A stretch of 64,000 nt of DNA from Streptomyces sp. 1-11 (GCF_007176755.1 NZ_BJTV01000003.1:372001-436000), one strand, 5' to 3'. Shown: positions 8,796 to 20,247, numbered from the stretch's first letter. Notes: generated by a model not told the origin, from the letters alone. Made by a program: numbers and translations.

Positions 8796-8805
8796 AGCGG
8801 GGGCA

Positions 8806-9321
8806 ATGTCAGAGCTGACCCTCACGGTCATGCGGCTGGGTTTCCTGGCCGTACTGTGGCTGTTCGTGATCGTGGCCGTGCAGGTCATCCGGAGTGACCT
8901 GTTCGGTACACGCGTCACCCAGCGCGGAGCGCGCAGGGAGGCGGCACGGCCGCAGCAGGCCGCCCGGCAGCAGTCCGCGCCTCCGCAGCAGCGCGGCCAG
9001 CAGAGCGGCGGCCGGCGCGGCCGCAACGCGCCCACCAAGCTGGTCGTGTCCGAGGGCACCCTCACCGGCACCACCGTCGCGCTGCAGGGCCAGACCATCA
9101 CCCTGGGCCGGGCGCACGACTCCACGATCGTGCTGGACGACGACTACGCCTCCAGCCGCCATGCCAGGATCTACCCGGACCGCGACGGCCAGTGGATCGT
9201 CGAGGATCTCGGCTCCACCAACGGCACCTACCTGGACCGGTCCCGGCTGACGACTCCCACGCCGATCCCGCTGGGCGCGCCGATCCGCATCGGCAAAACC
9301 GTCATCGAGCTGCGGAAGTAG
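8806..9321 (+). CDS. fhaB: FhaB (FipA-like) membrane-anchored FHA protein
   Basis: 171 aa: an N-terminal membrane segment (about 8-28, LGFLAVLWLFVIVAVQVI), a basic Gln/Arg-rich linker, and an FHA domain from about residue 80 to the end with LGRAHDSTIVLDDD, SSRHARI and DLGSTNGTYLD motifs. It would place a phosphothreonine reader on the inner face of the membrane. The mycobacterial homologue interacts with division and polar growth proteins. It begins 10 bp after fhaA, in the same operon. Both FHA proteins conserve the Arg, Ser and Asn that contact phosphothreonine. Confidence 0.92.
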   Translation: MSELTLTVMRLGFLAVLWLFVIVAVQVIRSDLFGTRVTQRGARREAARPQQAARQQSAPPQQRGQQSGGRRGRNAPTKLVVSEGTLTGTTVALQGQTITLGRAHDSTIVLDDDYASSRHARIYPDRDGQWIVEDLGSTNGTYLDRSRLTTPTPIPLGAPIRIGKTVIELRK

Positions 9322-9405
9322 TACGACAATGAGCGAGCGGAGCGAGCACGCAGCGGCAGGCCGCACCCCGGTCCCCGGCGCGCTCCCGACCGGAGGGTGG
9401 GCAGT

Positions 9406-10992
9406 GTGGCTCGACACGACCGGCTGTACCCGGAGCCGACTGGCGAGGTGCGCATGAGCCTGTCACTGCGCTTCGCCGCCGGATCGCACAAGGGCATGAT
9501 CCGGGAGGGCAACGAGGACTCCGGTTACGCCGGCCCGCGCCTGCTCGCGATCGCCGACGGCATGGGCGGCCAGGCGGCCGGCGAGGTCGCCTCCTCCGAG
9601 GTCATCTCCGCCCTGGTCACGCTCGACGACGACGTGCCCGGCTCCGACATCCTCACCTCCCTCGGCCACGCCGTGCAGCGCGCCAACGACCAGCTTCGCG
9701 GCATGGTCGAGGAGGACCCCCAGCTCGAGGGCATGGGCACCACGCTCACCGCCCTGCTGTGGACCGGGCAGCGGCTCGGCCTGGTGCACGTCGGCGACTC
9801 GCGCGCGTACCTGCTCCGCGACGGCGTGCTCTCCCAGATCACCCAGGACCACACCTGGGTGCAGCGGCTCGTCGACGAGGGCCGGATCACCGAGGAAGAG
9901 GCCACCACCCACCCGCAGCGCTCCCTGCTGATGCGCGCCCTCGGCAGCGGCGACCACGTCGAGCCCGACCTGTCCATCCGCGAGGTCCGGGCCGGCGACC
10001 GCTACCTGATCTGCTCCGACGGCCTGTCCGGCGTCGTCTCCCACCAGACGATGGAGGAGACCCTCGCCAGCTACCAGGGCCCGCAGGAGACCGTGCAGGA
10101 GCTGATCCAGCTCGCGCTGCGCGGCGGCGGCCCGGACAACATCACCGTCATCGTCGCCGACGTCCTCGACCTGGACACCGGCGACACCCTCGCGGGACAG
10201 CTGTCCGACACCCCGGTCGTGGTCGGCGCCGTCGCCGAGAACCAGCACCACCTGCACGACAACGGGATCATGCAGACCCCGGCCGGCCGCGCCTCCCACC
10301 TCGGCCGCCAGGGCCACCCCGGTGGCGGCGGCGAGTTCGGCCCGCCCGGCTCCGGCGACACCACCGGCTACGCCCCCGCCGACGGCTACGGTGACTACAC
10401 GGACGACGACTTCACCAAGCCGCGCAAGAACCGCAGGTGGCTGAAGAGATCGCTGTACAGCGTCCTCGCCCTCGCCGTCGTCGGCGGCGGCCTGTACGGC
10501 GGCTACCGCTGGACGCAGACCCAGTACTACGTCGGCACCAACGGCGAGCACGTCGCCCTGTACCGCGGCATCAGCCAGGACCTGGCCTGGGTGTCGCTGT
10601 CCAAGGTGGAGAAGGACCACCCCGAGATCGAACTCAAGTACCTGCCGCCCTACCAGCAGAAGCAGGTCAAGAACACGATCACGGCAGGCGGCCTCGACCA
10701 GGCCCGGGCGAAGATCGACGCCCTGTCCGTGCAGGCCTCCGCCTGCCGCAAGCAGGCCGAACGCGTGGCCGCCGACACCGAGAAGAACGCCAAGACGGGC
10801 GCGGGCGAGGCGGGAGGCACCACGGGAACCAACCAGGCCTCCTTCACGTCCAAGGCGTCACCCACGCCGAATCCGTCGGCGTCGTCGAAGTCCCCGACGT
10901 CCCCCTCGAAGTCCCCGACCGCCACGCCCAGCCCCGGCCCGAGCCTCTCCGAGAATGAGCAGAAGGTCGTCGATCAGTGCGGCAAGCAGTAA
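9406..10992 (+). CDS. pstP: PP2C-family protein Ser/Thr phosphatase PstP
   Basis: Membrane-anchored Mn/Mg-dependent phosphatase opposing PknB. The 528-aa protein has a cytoplasmic PP2C domain (about 17-255) with GNEDS (D38), DGMGG (51-55) and GGPDNITVIV metal-ligand motifs. A linker, a single membrane helix near 347-368 and an extracellular region follow, ending in a Ser/Thr/Pro-rich tail. The GTG at 9406 is chosen because GGAGG lies nine bases upstream; an ATG 16 codons later (9454) is a weaker alternative. It sits in the fhaB-rodA-pbpA-pknB order seen across actinobacteria. Confidence 0.93.
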   Translation: MARHDRLYPEPTGEVRMSLSLRFAAGSHKGMIREGNEDSGYAGPRLLAIADGMGGQAAGEVASSEVISALVTLDDDVPGSDILTSLGHAVQRANDQLRGMVEEDPQLEGMGTTLTALLWTGQRLGLVHVGDSRAYLLRDGVLSQITQDHTWVQRLVDEGRITEEEATTHPQRSLLMRALGSGDHVEPDLSIREVRAGDRYLICSDGLSGVVSHQTMEETLASYQGPQETVQELIQLALRGGGPDNITVIVADVLDLDTGDTLAGQLSDTPVVVGAVAENQHHLHDNGIMQTPAGRASHLGRQGHPGGGGEFGPPGSGDTTGYAPADGYGDYTDDDFTKPRKNRRWLKRSLYSVLALAVVGGGLYGGYRWTQTQYYVGTNGEHVALYRGISQDLAWVSLSKVEKDHPEIELKYLPPYQQKQVKNTITAGGLDQARAKIDALSVQASACRKQAERVAADTEKNAKTGAGEAGGTTGTNQASFTSKASPTPNPSASSKSPTSPSKSPTATPSPGPSLSENEQKVVDQCGKQ

Positions 10993-11019
10993 GCACGCCG
11001 TGAGAGGCCCTGTCACACG

Positions 11020-12471
11020 ATGAGCAGTACTTCGAATACGCCGACGCACCACACGTCCACGATCGGCGCCATCGGCGCACCCAGCCGTCGCAACACCGAG
11101 CTGGCCCTGCTGGTCTTCGCCGTGATCATCCCGGTGTTCGCCTACGCCAACGTGGGCCTGGCCATCGACGGTTCGGTCCCGGCCGGCCTGCTCGGCTACG
11201 GCCTGGGCCTCGGCCTGCTGGCCGGCATCGCCCACGTCGTGGTGCGGAAGTTCGCCGCCTACGCCGACCCGCTGCTGCTGCCGCTCGCCACCCTGCTGAA
11301 CGGCCTGGGCCTGGTGGTCATCTGGCGGCTGGACCAGTCCAAGCTGCTGCAGTCGCTGCGCGGCTTCTCGCCGTCCGCCCCCCGCCAGCTGCTCTACACC
11401 GCGCTGGGCATCGCCCTGTTCGCCGCCGTGCTGTTCTTCCTGAAGGACCACCGCGTCCTTCAGCGCTACACCTACATCTCGATGTTCTGCGCCCTGGTCC
11501 TGCTGATCCTGCCGCTGATCCCGGGCCTCGGCGCCAACATCTACGGCGCGAAGATCTGGATCCGCATTCCCGGCCTCGGCTCGCTCCAGCCCGGTGAGTT
11601 CGCGAAGATCGTCCTCGCCGTCTTCTTCGCCGGCTACCTGATGGTCAAGCGCGACGCCCTGGCCCTCGCCAGCCGCCGCTTCATGGGCCTCTACCTGCCG
11701 CGCGGCCGCGACCTCGGCCCGATCCTCGTCGTCTGGGCGATCTCGATCCTCATCCTCGTCTTCGAGACCGACCTCGGTACCTCGCTGCTGTTCTTCGGCA
11801 TGTTCGTGATCATGCTGTACGTCGCCACCGAGCGGACGAGCTGGATCGTCTTCGGTCTGCTGATGTCCGCGGCCGGCGCCGTCGGTGTGGCGAGCTTCGA
11901 ACCGCACATCCAGACCCGTGTCCAGGCATGGCTCAACCCGATGGGCGAGTACCGGCTCAGCCGCCAGATCACCCATGACGGCATCCTCCACTCCGACCAG
12001 CTCCAGCAGTCCCTGTGGGCGTTCGGCTCCGGCGGCACCCTCGGCACCGGCTGGGGTCAGGGCCACTCCGACCTGATCAAGTTCGCCGCCAACTCCGACT
12101 TCGTCCTCGCCACCTTCGGTGAGGAACTGGGCCTCGCGGGCGTCATGGCGATCCTGCTGATCTACGGCCTGATCGTGGAGCGCGGCATCCGCACCGCCCT
12201 CGCCGCCCGCGACCCGTTCGGCAAGCTGCTCGCCGTCGGCCTGTCCGGCGCCTTCGCCCTTCAGGTGTTCGTCGTGGCCGGCGGTGTCATGGGGCTCATC
12301 CCGCTGACCGGTATGACCATGCCGTTCCTGGCCTCCGGCGGTTCCTCCGTGCTGGCCAACTGGGCGCTGATCGCCATCCTGATCCGCGTCAGCGACACCG
12401 CCCGCCGCCCGGCGCCCGCCCCCGCCGCCAACCCCGACGCCGAGATGACCCAGGTGGTCCGCCCGTCATGA
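11020..12471 (+). CDS. rodA: SEDS peptidoglycan glycosyltransferase (RodA/FtsW family)
   Basis: Polytopic membrane enzyme of the SEDS family that polymerises lipid II into glycan strands with a partner class B PBP. The 483-aa protein has about ten hydrophobic helices, the ETDLGTSLLFFGMF segment and the family signature near the C-terminus (GMTMPFLASGGSSVLANW). The ends carry Thr/Ser- and Ala/Pro-rich cytoplasmic tails. Its ATGA stop overlap with pbpA means the SEDS and PBP partners are made together, as expected for a working pair. Locus position assigns it as the RodA-type copy rather than division FtsW. Confidence 0.93.
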   Translation: MSSTSNTPTHHTSTIGAIGAPSRRNTELALLVFAVIIPVFAYANVGLAIDGSVPAGLLGYGLGLGLLAGIAHVVVRKFAAYADPLLLPLATLLNGLGLVVIWRLDQSKLLQSLRGFSPSAPRQLLYTALGIALFAAVLFFLKDHRVLQRYTYISMFCALVLLILPLIPGLGANIYGAKIWIRIPGLGSLQPGEFAKIVLAVFFAGYLMVKRDALALASRRFMGLYLPRGRDLGPILVVWAISILILVFETDLGTSLLFFGMFVIMLYVATERTSWIVFGLLMSAAGAVGVASFEPHIQTRVQAWLNPMGEYRLSRQITHDGILHSDQLQQSLWAFGSGGTLGTGWGQGHSDLIKFAANSDFVLATFGEELGLAGVMAILLIYGLIVERGIRTALAARDPFGKLLAVGLSGAFALQVFVVAGGVMGLIPLTGMTMPFLASGGSSVLANWALIAILIRVSDTARRPAPAPAANPDAEMTQVVRPS

Positions 12472-13946
12472 ACAAACCCCTGCGCCGGATCGCGATCTTC
12501 TGCGGCCTGCTCGTCCTGGCCCTGCTGATCCGCGACAACTGGCTCCAGTACGTCAAGGCCGACCAGCTGCGCACCGACACGGCCAACCGCCGCGTGACCA
12601 TCGAGCGGTACGCCAACCCGCGCGGCGACATCATCGTCGACGGCGACCCCATAACGGGCTCGGTCGAGGCCAAGAGCGGCGACTTCAAGTACAAGCGCAC
12701 CTACAAGAACGGGCCCATGTGGGCCCCCGTCACCGGCTACTCCTCGCAGGCCTTCGGCGCCACCCAGCTGGAGAACATCGAGGACGGCATCCTCACCGGC
12801 AACGACGACCGGCTGTTCTTCCGCAAGACCCTCGACATGATCACCGGCAAGGACCAGCAGGGCGGCAACGTCGTCACCACGCTCAACGCCGCCGCGCAGA
12901 AGGCCGCGTACAACGGCCTGAGCTCCCAGGGCGGCAAGGGCGCCGTGGTGGCCCTCGAGCCCTCCACCGGCAAGATCCTCGCCCTGGCGTCCTACCCGTC
13001 GTACGACCCGTCGAGCTTCGCGGGCAACACGGACAAGGACTCCAAGGCCTGGAACAAGATCCTGAAGAAGAACAACCCGGCCGACCCGGCGCTCAACCGG
13101 GCGCTGCGCGAGACCTACCCGCCGGGCTCCACCTTCAAGGTGGTCACCGCGGCGGCCGCGCTGGAGAACGGGCTGTACAAGTCGGCCGACGAGAAGACGG
13201 ACTCCCCGCTGCCCTACATCATGAAGGGCACCACCACCCCGCTGAAGAACGAGGGCAACCTCCCCTGCAAGGACGCCAACATGCGCGAGGCGCTGCGGGT
13301 GTCCTGCAACACCGTCTTCGGCAAGATCGGCGCCGACCTCGGCAACGACAAGATGCTGGAGGAGGCGAAGAAGTTCGGCTTCGACGCCGAGCAGTTCACC
13401 CCGGTCCGCTCCAGCGCCTCGGTGTTCTCCGACAACATGAACCCCTCGCAGACGGCGCTGTCCTCCATCGGCCAGTTCAACACCGCCGCCACCCCGCTGC
13501 AGATGGCCATGGTCGCCTCGGCCGTCGCCAACGACGGCAAGCTGATGAAGCCGTACATGGTCGACGAGCTGCAGTCCTCCAACCTCGACCCGGTCGCCAA
13601 GACCGACCCGGAGGAGCTGAGCCAGCCGCTGACCCCGCAGAACGCCCAGATCCTGCAGTCGATGATGGAGACCGTCGTCAAGAGCGGTACGGGTCAGCGG
13701 GCGCAGATCGGCGGCGGAGTGACCGTCGGCGGCAAGACCGGTACCGCCCAGCACGGCGTGGCGAACAGCGCGAACCCCTACGCGTGGTTCATCTCCTACG
13801 CCAAGCTCAGCGACAACAGCTCGCCGGTCGCCGTGGCCGTGGTGGTCGAGGACGAGAACGCCAACCGTGACGACATCTCCGGCGGCGGCCTGGCCGCCCC
13901 GATCGCGAAGAGCGTCATGGAGGCGGTCATCAACTCCAAGAAGTGA
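12468..13946 (+). CDS. pbpA: Class B penicillin-binding protein PbpA
   Basis: Peptidoglycan transpeptidase, partner of the preceding SEDS protein. The 492-aa protein has one N-terminal membrane anchor (about 8-22), a PBP dimerisation-like region and a transpeptidase domain with all three motifs: S221-T-F-K224, S279-C-N281 and K423-T-G425. The DNA encoding it overlaps rodA by four bases. In mycobacteria the homologue is a substrate of PknB and is needed for septum or cell-length control. Length is normal and no catalytic residue is missing. Confidence 0.94.
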   Translation: MNKPLRRIAIFCGLLVLALLIRDNWLQYVKADQLRTDTANRRVTIERYANPRGDIIVDGDPITGSVEAKSGDFKYKRTYKNGPMWAPVTGYSSQAFGATQLENIEDGILTGNDDRLFFRKTLDMITGKDQQGGNVVTTLNAAAQKAAYNGLSSQGGKGAVVALEPSTGKILALASYPSYDPSSFAGNTDKDSKAWNKILKKNNPADPALNRALRETYPPGSTFKVVTAAAALENGLYKSADEKTDSPLPYIMKGTTTPLKNEGNLPCKDANMREALRVSCNTVFGKIGADLGNDKMLEEAKKFGFDAEQFTPVRSSASVFSDNMNPSQTALSSIGQFNTAATPLQMAMVASAVANDGKLMKPYMVDELQSSNLDPVAKTDPEELSQPLTPQNAQILQSMMETVVKSGTGQRAQIGGGVTVGGKTGTAQHGVANSANPYAWFISYAKLSDNSSPVAVAVVVEDENANRDDISGGGLAAPIAKSVMEAVINSKK

Positions 13947-13981
13947 ACCCGCTCACGTCCCCTCCACATCGTTGCACGTTG

Positions 13982-14000
13982 CGATACCGGTCCTGTATCG
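13982..14000. repeat. Short inverted repeat upstream of pknB
   Basis: CGATAC-N7-GTATCG, a 6-bp perfect dyad in the 173-bp pbpA-pknB gap. It may be an operator or a weak hairpin; no T-run follows. Confidence 0.3.
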
Positions 14001-14119
14001 GGTTCCGGGCTTGGCCAGGGCACACGGAGCGAGCCGGGTACGGTAGGCCCGGACGGCAGCCTCCGGCCGCACACGACATGTGCGCGGCCGGGACCGACGG
14101 AGAGGGCTGGTAGGTAGCT

Positions 14120-16123
<2,004 letters not shown>

Positions 16124-16135
16124 CGCCCAGCACGA

Positions 16136-16177
16136 CGAGTGAGCCCCTGCCGGAACAGTCCGGCAGGGGCTCAGTCG
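16136..16177. terminator. Bidirectional hairpin between pknB and sortase
   Basis: Perfect 14-bp stem (16141-16154 with 16159-16172) and a 4-nt loop, extended outward by several more pairs with one mismatch. It separates the convergent pknB and sortase genes and can terminate both. Confidence 0.85.
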
Positions 16178-16224
16178 TTCCCGGTCCTCACGGCGACGGG
16201 TCTCCTCGAAGGAGGCCGGTCACC

Positions 16225-16977
16225 TCAGCGCAGTTCCGCCGGTGGTGTCCGCTTGCTGTTCACCTTGTCCACGCGGACCAGTTCGCCCCACACCACGTAC
16301 CGGTAGCGGGAGGTGTAGACGGGGGTGCAGGTGGTCAGCGTGATGTAGTGGCCCGGCTTCTTCCTGCCGGACTCCTCGGGGACCTGGGAGAGGACCTTGA
16401 CGTTGTACTTCGAGGTCTCCGGGAGGATCGAGTAGACCTTGTAGACGTACCAGTCGTCCTTCGTCTCGAAGACGATCGGGTCGCCGTCCTTCAGCTTGTC
16501 GATGTTGTGGAACTTCGCCCCGTGGCCGTCCCGGTGGGCGGCGAGGGTGAAGTTGCCCTTCTTCCCGGTGGTGGGCAGGACGGCCTTGACGGGGTCCGTG
16601 TAGTAGCCGGCCACGCCGTCGTCGAGGATGTCCTCGTCGGTGCCCTTCTCCACCAGGACCGCGCCGTTGCGCATCGCCGGGACGTGCAGGAAGCCGATGC
16701 CGTCCTTGGTGTCCAGCGCGCCGGGACCCGTGTCGGTGGACCGGGCCCAGTGGTCGCGGACCCGGTCGGCCTGCCGGTCCGCCCTGCGGTCCGCTATGAC
16801 GTTGGTCCACCACAGCGAGTAGACGACGAACAGCCCCATCACCACGCCCGCGGTGATGAGCAGTTCCCCGAAGAAGCTGACCGCCAGCGCTGCCCGGCCG
16901 GGACCGCGGCGGCCCGGGACGGGCGTCGCGCCGGACGCGTCCGTGTGGTCTTCGGTGTCGTCGGCGGTGGCTGCCAC
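16225..16977 (-). CDS. srtE: Class E sortase (first copy)
   Basis: Membrane-bound cysteine transpeptidase that anchors LAXTG-type surface proteins to peptidoglycan. The 250-aa protein has an N-terminal cytoplasmic tail, one membrane helix (about 30-57), and an extracellular sortase domain with H148 (AAHRDGHG), C217 (TLTTCTP) and R226. The GTG start gives a 13-bp gap to the second sortase upstream, so they are cotranscribed. Streptomyces class E sortases are known to act on chaplins and other proteins with LAXTG signals; no such substrate gene is in the window. Confidence 0.92.
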   Translation of the reverse strand: MAATADDTEDHTDASGATPVPGRRGPGRAALAVSFFGELLITAGVVMGLFVVYSLWWTNVIADRRADRQADRVRDHWARSTDTGPGALDTKDGIGFLHVPAMRNGAVLVEKGTDEDILDDGVAGYYTDPVKAVLPTTGKKGNFTLAAHRDGHGAKFHNIDKLKDGDPIVFETKDDWYVYKVYSILPETSKYNVKVLSQVPEESGRKKPGHYITLTTCTPVYTSRYRYVVWGELVRVDKVNSKRTPPAELR

Positions 16978-16990
16978 AGTCTTGTTGCCC

Positions 16991-18049
16991 CTACTCGATG
17001 AGCGCGTCCGGCTTGCCCTTGGTGCGCGGGCGTTCCTCGATCATCTTGCCCCAGACGATCAGCCGGTACTTGCTGGTGAACTCGGGTGTACAGGTGGTCA
17101 GGGTGATGTAGCGGCCCGGCCCGGTGAAACCGGAGCCCTTCGGGACCGGGTTCAGCACGCTGGTGTTGGACGGCGGGGTCACCGGCAGGGTCGAGGTCAC
17201 CTTGTACACGAAGTACTCGTCCTGCGTCTCGACCACGACCGGATCACCGGGGACGAGCCGGTTGATGTACCGGAACGGCTCGCCGTGCGTGTTGCGGTGC
17301 GCCGCCAGTCCGAAGTTGCCCGTCTTCGCGTCCGGCATCGCCGTCTTCAGCGGGGCCTCGCCGTAGTGTCCGACCATGCCCTTGTCGAGGACGTTCTTGT
17401 TGCTGACGCCCTCGGCGATCGGCGCCACCACGTCCAGCTTGGGGATGTGGAGTATCGCGAAACCCTGCCCCGGTGCGAACACCCCGGGGGCCCGCTTGCC
17501 GCTCGCCCAGTCGTCCTGCAGCTGGTGCGTCTCGCTGCCCGCCTGCGCGTGCGCGCGGACGTTCGTCCACCAGAGCTGGTAGGTGACGAACAGCAGCATC
17601 AGCACGCCGGTGGTGATGAACACCTCGCCGATCACCCGGCTCGCGATGACCCCCGGACTCGCCTTGCGCAGCCGGGCCTGCCGCCGGGCCTCGACCCGGG
17701 ACAGCGGCCGGCCGCTTCCCGGCTCCGCCGGGACCGCGGCCTCCCGGACCGCTCCGCCGTGACGCCCGCCGCGCCGCTTGGCGGCCTTCCTGCGGGCCGC
17801 GCGGCCACCCGGCGGGGTTCCGGGGGCGGAGGAGCCGGAAGAGGCTCCAGAGGCACGTGAGGCCCCGTTCTCGGGGCCCTGCGGCGGATCGGGGATGCGA
17901 AGCGCCATCGTCTCGTCGTCCAGGGCGGGCCGGTACGGCTCCGCCGGCGCCGACCTGGTGCCGTGCCGGTCCCCATGCGCACCGGAAGCCCCGTACGACT
18001 GATCCCCGTACGAGGCATCGGTCTCGCGCTCCGGGCGCAGCGCGGTCAC
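16991..18049 (-). CDS. srtE: Class E sortase with long basic N-terminal tail (second copy)
   Basis: 352-aa sortase with an unusually long cytoplasmic N-terminus of about 155 residues (Ser/Gly/Ala/Arg-rich with a stretch of basic residues), then a membrane helix (VFITTGVLMLLFVTYQLWW) and the catalytic domain with H251, C320 and R329. The catalytic domain is clearly related to the first copy, so tandem duplication is likely. The GTG start overlaps the trpG stop as GTGA, placing a cell-surface enzyme behind an amidotransferase gene. The order trpG-sortase-sortase is familiar in Streptomyces. Confidence 0.9.
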   Translation of the reverse strand: MTALRPERETDASYGDQSYGASGAHGDRHGTRSAPAEPYRPALDDETMALRIPDPPQGPENGASRASGASSGSSAPGTPPGGRAARRKAAKRRGGRHGGAVREAAVPAEPGSGRPLSRVEARRQARLRKASPGVIASRVIGEVFITTGVLMLLFVTYQLWWTNVRAHAQAGSETHQLQDDWASGKRAPGVFAPGQGFAILHIPKLDVVAPIAEGVSNKNVLDKGMVGHYGEAPLKTAMPDAKTGNFGLAAHRNTHGEPFRYINRLVPGDPVVVETQDEYFVYKVTSTLPVTPPSNTSVLNPVPKGSGFTGPGRYITLTTCTPEFTSKYRLIVWGKMIEERPRTKGKPDALIE

Positions 18050-18684
18050 GCCGTGGCCCTGCCCACCACCGGGGCGAGCCCCGCCGACCTCGCCACCGCG
18101 GCCTCGTCGCCGCACTCGGCCAGCCAGTTGGCCAGCATCCGGTGCCCGTGCTCGGTCAGCACCGACTCGGGATGGAACTGCACGCCCTCCACCGGCAGTT
18201 CGCGGTGCCGCAGGCCCATGATGATGCCATCGTGCGTGCGGGCCGTGACCTCGAGCTCCTCCGGCACGGTCGCGGGCTCCGCCGCCAGCGAGTGGTACCG
18301 GGTCGCCGTGAACGGCGAGGGCAGTCCGACGAAGACGCCCCGGCCCCCGTGCTCCACCAGCGAGGTCTTGCCGTGCAGCAGCTCCGGCGCCCGGTCCACC
18401 ACACCGCCGTACGCCACCTGCATCGACTGCATGCCCAGGCACACCCCGAAGACGGGGACACCGGTCGCCGCGCAGTGCCGGACCATCTCCACGCACACGC
18501 CCGCCTGCTCCGGCGTGCCGGGGCCGGGCGAGAGCAGCACGCCGTCGAAGCCGTCCTGGGCGTGCGCGGTCGACACCTCGTCGTTGCGCAGCACCTCGCA
18601 CTCGGCGCCGAGCTGGTACAGGTACTGGACCAGGTTGAAGACGAAGCTGTCGTAGTTGTCGACGACGAGAATCCGCGTGCTCAC
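18046..18684 (-). CDS. trpG: Anthranilate/aminodeoxychorismate synthase glutamine amidotransferase
   Basis: Class I glutamine amidotransferase that supplies ammonia to a chorismate-using partner, making anthranilate or 4-amino-4-deoxychorismate (folate). The 212-aa protein has the TrpG/PabA signature: ILVVDNYDSFVFNL, SPGPGTPEQAG, nucleophile C82 in GVCLGMQ, and H171/E173 in the FHPES motif. In mycobacteria a trpG copy also lies next to pknB. No synthase (component I) gene is adjacent, so the partner cannot be assigned. The GTG start overlaps the stop of a 53-aa membrane protein gene. Confidence 0.92.
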   Translation of the reverse strand: MSTRILVVDNYDSFVFNLVQYLYQLGAECEVLRNDEVSTAHAQDGFDGVLLSPGPGTPEQAGVCVEMVRHCAATGVPVFGVCLGMQSMQVAYGGVVDRAPELLHGKTSLVEHGGRGVFVGLPSPFTATRYHSLAAEPATVPEELEVTARTHDGIIMGLRHRELPVEGVQFHPESVLTEHGHRMLANWLAECGDEAAVARSAGLAPVVGRATA

Positions 18685-18842
18685 TGCTTGTCCACCGTCA
18701 CATCGTTGAAGGGCAGCAGCGGTTCCGCCCAGGGGAAGACGTACTGGAAGAGGACGTAGACCACGGCCAGGACCATGACGAGCGAGACCAGCGCCCTGAC
18801 CCACGTGTTCCCCGGCAGATGCCGCCAGATCCAGCCGTACAT
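18681..18842 (-). CDS. 53-aa single-pass membrane protein
   Basis: Short gene upstream of and overlapping trpG (GTGA). ATG at 18842 is preceded by a good GGAAGGGA ribosome site. The product starts MYGWIWRHLPGNTW, has one hydrophobic helix of about 20 residues (VRALVSLVMVLAVVYVLFQYVF), a PW-containing turn and an acidic tail ending in DVTVDKQ. Strong ribosome site, translational coupling and clean membrane topology support a real gene. Its position before trpG and two sortases suggests a minor envelope component. No function can be assigned. Confidence 0.8.
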   Translation of the reverse strand: MYGWIWRHLPGNTWVRALVSLVMVLAVVYVLFQYVFPWAEPLLPFNDVTVDKQ

Positions 18843-19063
18843 GCCGTCCCTTCCGTCTCACCACGGCACCGCCAACCCACGCCGTACGCCACCAGACTAA
18901 CGGCGCGCAGCCCCCGGTTGGCCTGACTCGGCGGGCTGCGTGGTCAGTGCGGGGGACCACCCGGACGCGTGTACTGGGACGTACGGGAAAGGCGGCCGAT
19001 CACCTCAACGCCGGCCGGAACGGCTCCGGCGCGCCACAGCCGCCTGCCGCGGGGCGCGGGCGG

Positions 19064-19852
19064 CTACGGCGCGGGCTGCGCGTAGTGCAGGTCCACGGTG
19101 CCCGAGTAGCCCGGCAGCGTCACCGTCCCGTCGTCGGTGACCTTCCAGCCGAGGCCGTAGACGTTGACGTACACCATGTACGTCTGGATCGCCTTGCTGG
19201 CGGCGAGCGCCTGCTGCAGCCGCTGCGGGTCGCCCACCGCGGTGATCTTGTACGGCGGCGAGTAGACGCGGCCCTGGAGGATCAGGGTGTTGCCGACACA
19301 GCGCACGGCGCTGGTGGAGATCAGCCGCTGGTCCATGACCTTGATCCCCTTGGCCCCGCCCTGCCACAGCGCGTTCACCACGGCCTGCAGGTCCTGCTGG
19401 TGGATGACCAGGTAGTCGGGCTGCGGCTCGGGGTAGCCGGGCAGCTTGGCGGTGGCGTTCGGCGGCGCGTCGTTCAGGGTGACGGTGACCGCCCTGCCCT
19501 TGACCTCCTGGGTGCCCGCGCTGCTCTCCAGGCCGCTCAGCTTCTCGTCCTGCGCCCGCGTGCTGCCGTCGTCGCCCTCGGCGAGCGACTCCACGTCGTC
19601 CCGCAGGGTGGCGTTGGACTCGTCGAGCTGCTTGTTCTTGTGGCTGCGCTCCTGGATCAGGTCGGACAGCTTGAGCAGGGAGGCGTCCTGCCGGATGTCG
19701 GTGCCCTTGGCCGTGTTGAAGCTGGTGAAGAAGATCAGCCCCGCCAGCGCGAACACGGCGACCGTGAGGATCCGCGCCGGACGCAGACGCGGCGTACGAA
19801 CGGGTCCGGAACCCGTTGATCCCGTCCCGGGGGAGTCGGCAGAATTGCTCAA
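19064..19852 (-). CDS. DUF881 family membrane protein
   Basis: 262 aa: a short cytoplasmic N-terminus, one membrane helix (about 28-46), a coiled-coil stretch (about 55-95), and a C-terminal extracellular DUF881 domain with [23 protein letters not shown] and the [21 protein letters not shown] core. In actinobacteria DUF881 genes sit next to crgA and the pknB cluster, suggesting a division or envelope role. A TTG start is used, with AAGGAG some 11 bases upstream. It is divergent from crgA. Confidence 0.85.
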   Translation of the reverse strand: MSNSADSPGTGSTGSGPVRTPRLRPARILTVAVFALAGLIFFTSFNTAKGTDIRQDASLLKLSDLIQERSHKNKQLDESNATLRDDVESLAEGDDGSTRAQDEKLSGLESSAGTQEVKGRAVTVTLNDAPPNATAKLPGYPEPQPDYLVIHQQDLQAVVNALWQGGAKGIKVMDQRLISTSAVRCVGNTLILQGRVYSPPYKITAVGDPQRLQQALAASKAIQTYMVYVNVYGLGWKVTDDGTVTLPGYSGTVDLHYAQPAP

Positions 19853-19992
19853 CGTACCCTTATCTCCTTCGGCGCCGCGGAAGCACTACGCTAACGGACG
19901 CCCGGGGGAGCGCTAAGTGTCCCCTTGTACGCTGCCCCGGACCGACCCAGTTACCTGCGCGGCCACGCAGCGCATCGACAGGAGAGACCCTC

Positions 19993-20247
19993 GTGCCGAA
20001 GTCACGTATCCGCAAGAAGGCCGACTACACGCCGCCGCCCGCGAAGCAGGGGCAGGCCATCAAGCTCACCAACCGCGCCTGGGTCGCGCCGGTCATGCTG
20101 GCCATGTTCCTCATCGGCCTGGCCTGGATCGTCGTCTTCTACGTCACGGACGGCTCGCTGCCCATCGACAGCCTGGACAACTGGAACATCGTGGTCGGTT
20201 TCGGCTTCATCGCCGCCGGCTTCGGCGTCTCCACCCAGTGGAAGTAG
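19993..20247 (+). CDS. crgA: Cell division protein CrgA
   Basis: Small (84 aa) two-helix membrane protein that, in Streptomyces, restrains FtsZ ring formation and coordinates septation in aerial hyphae; mycobacterial CrgA is a divisome bridging factor. The N-terminal basic [16 protein letters not shown] motif and the C-terminal [21 protein letters not shown] helix are hallmark sequences. The GTG at 19993 has AGGAGAG a few bases upstream. It is followed by a DnaA-box-rich gap and convergent rhomboid gene. Confidence 0.95.
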   Translation: MPKSRIRKKADYTPPPAKQGQAIKLTNRAWVAPVMLAMFLIGLAWIVVFYVTDGSLPIDSLDNWNIVVGFGFIAAGFGVSTQWK

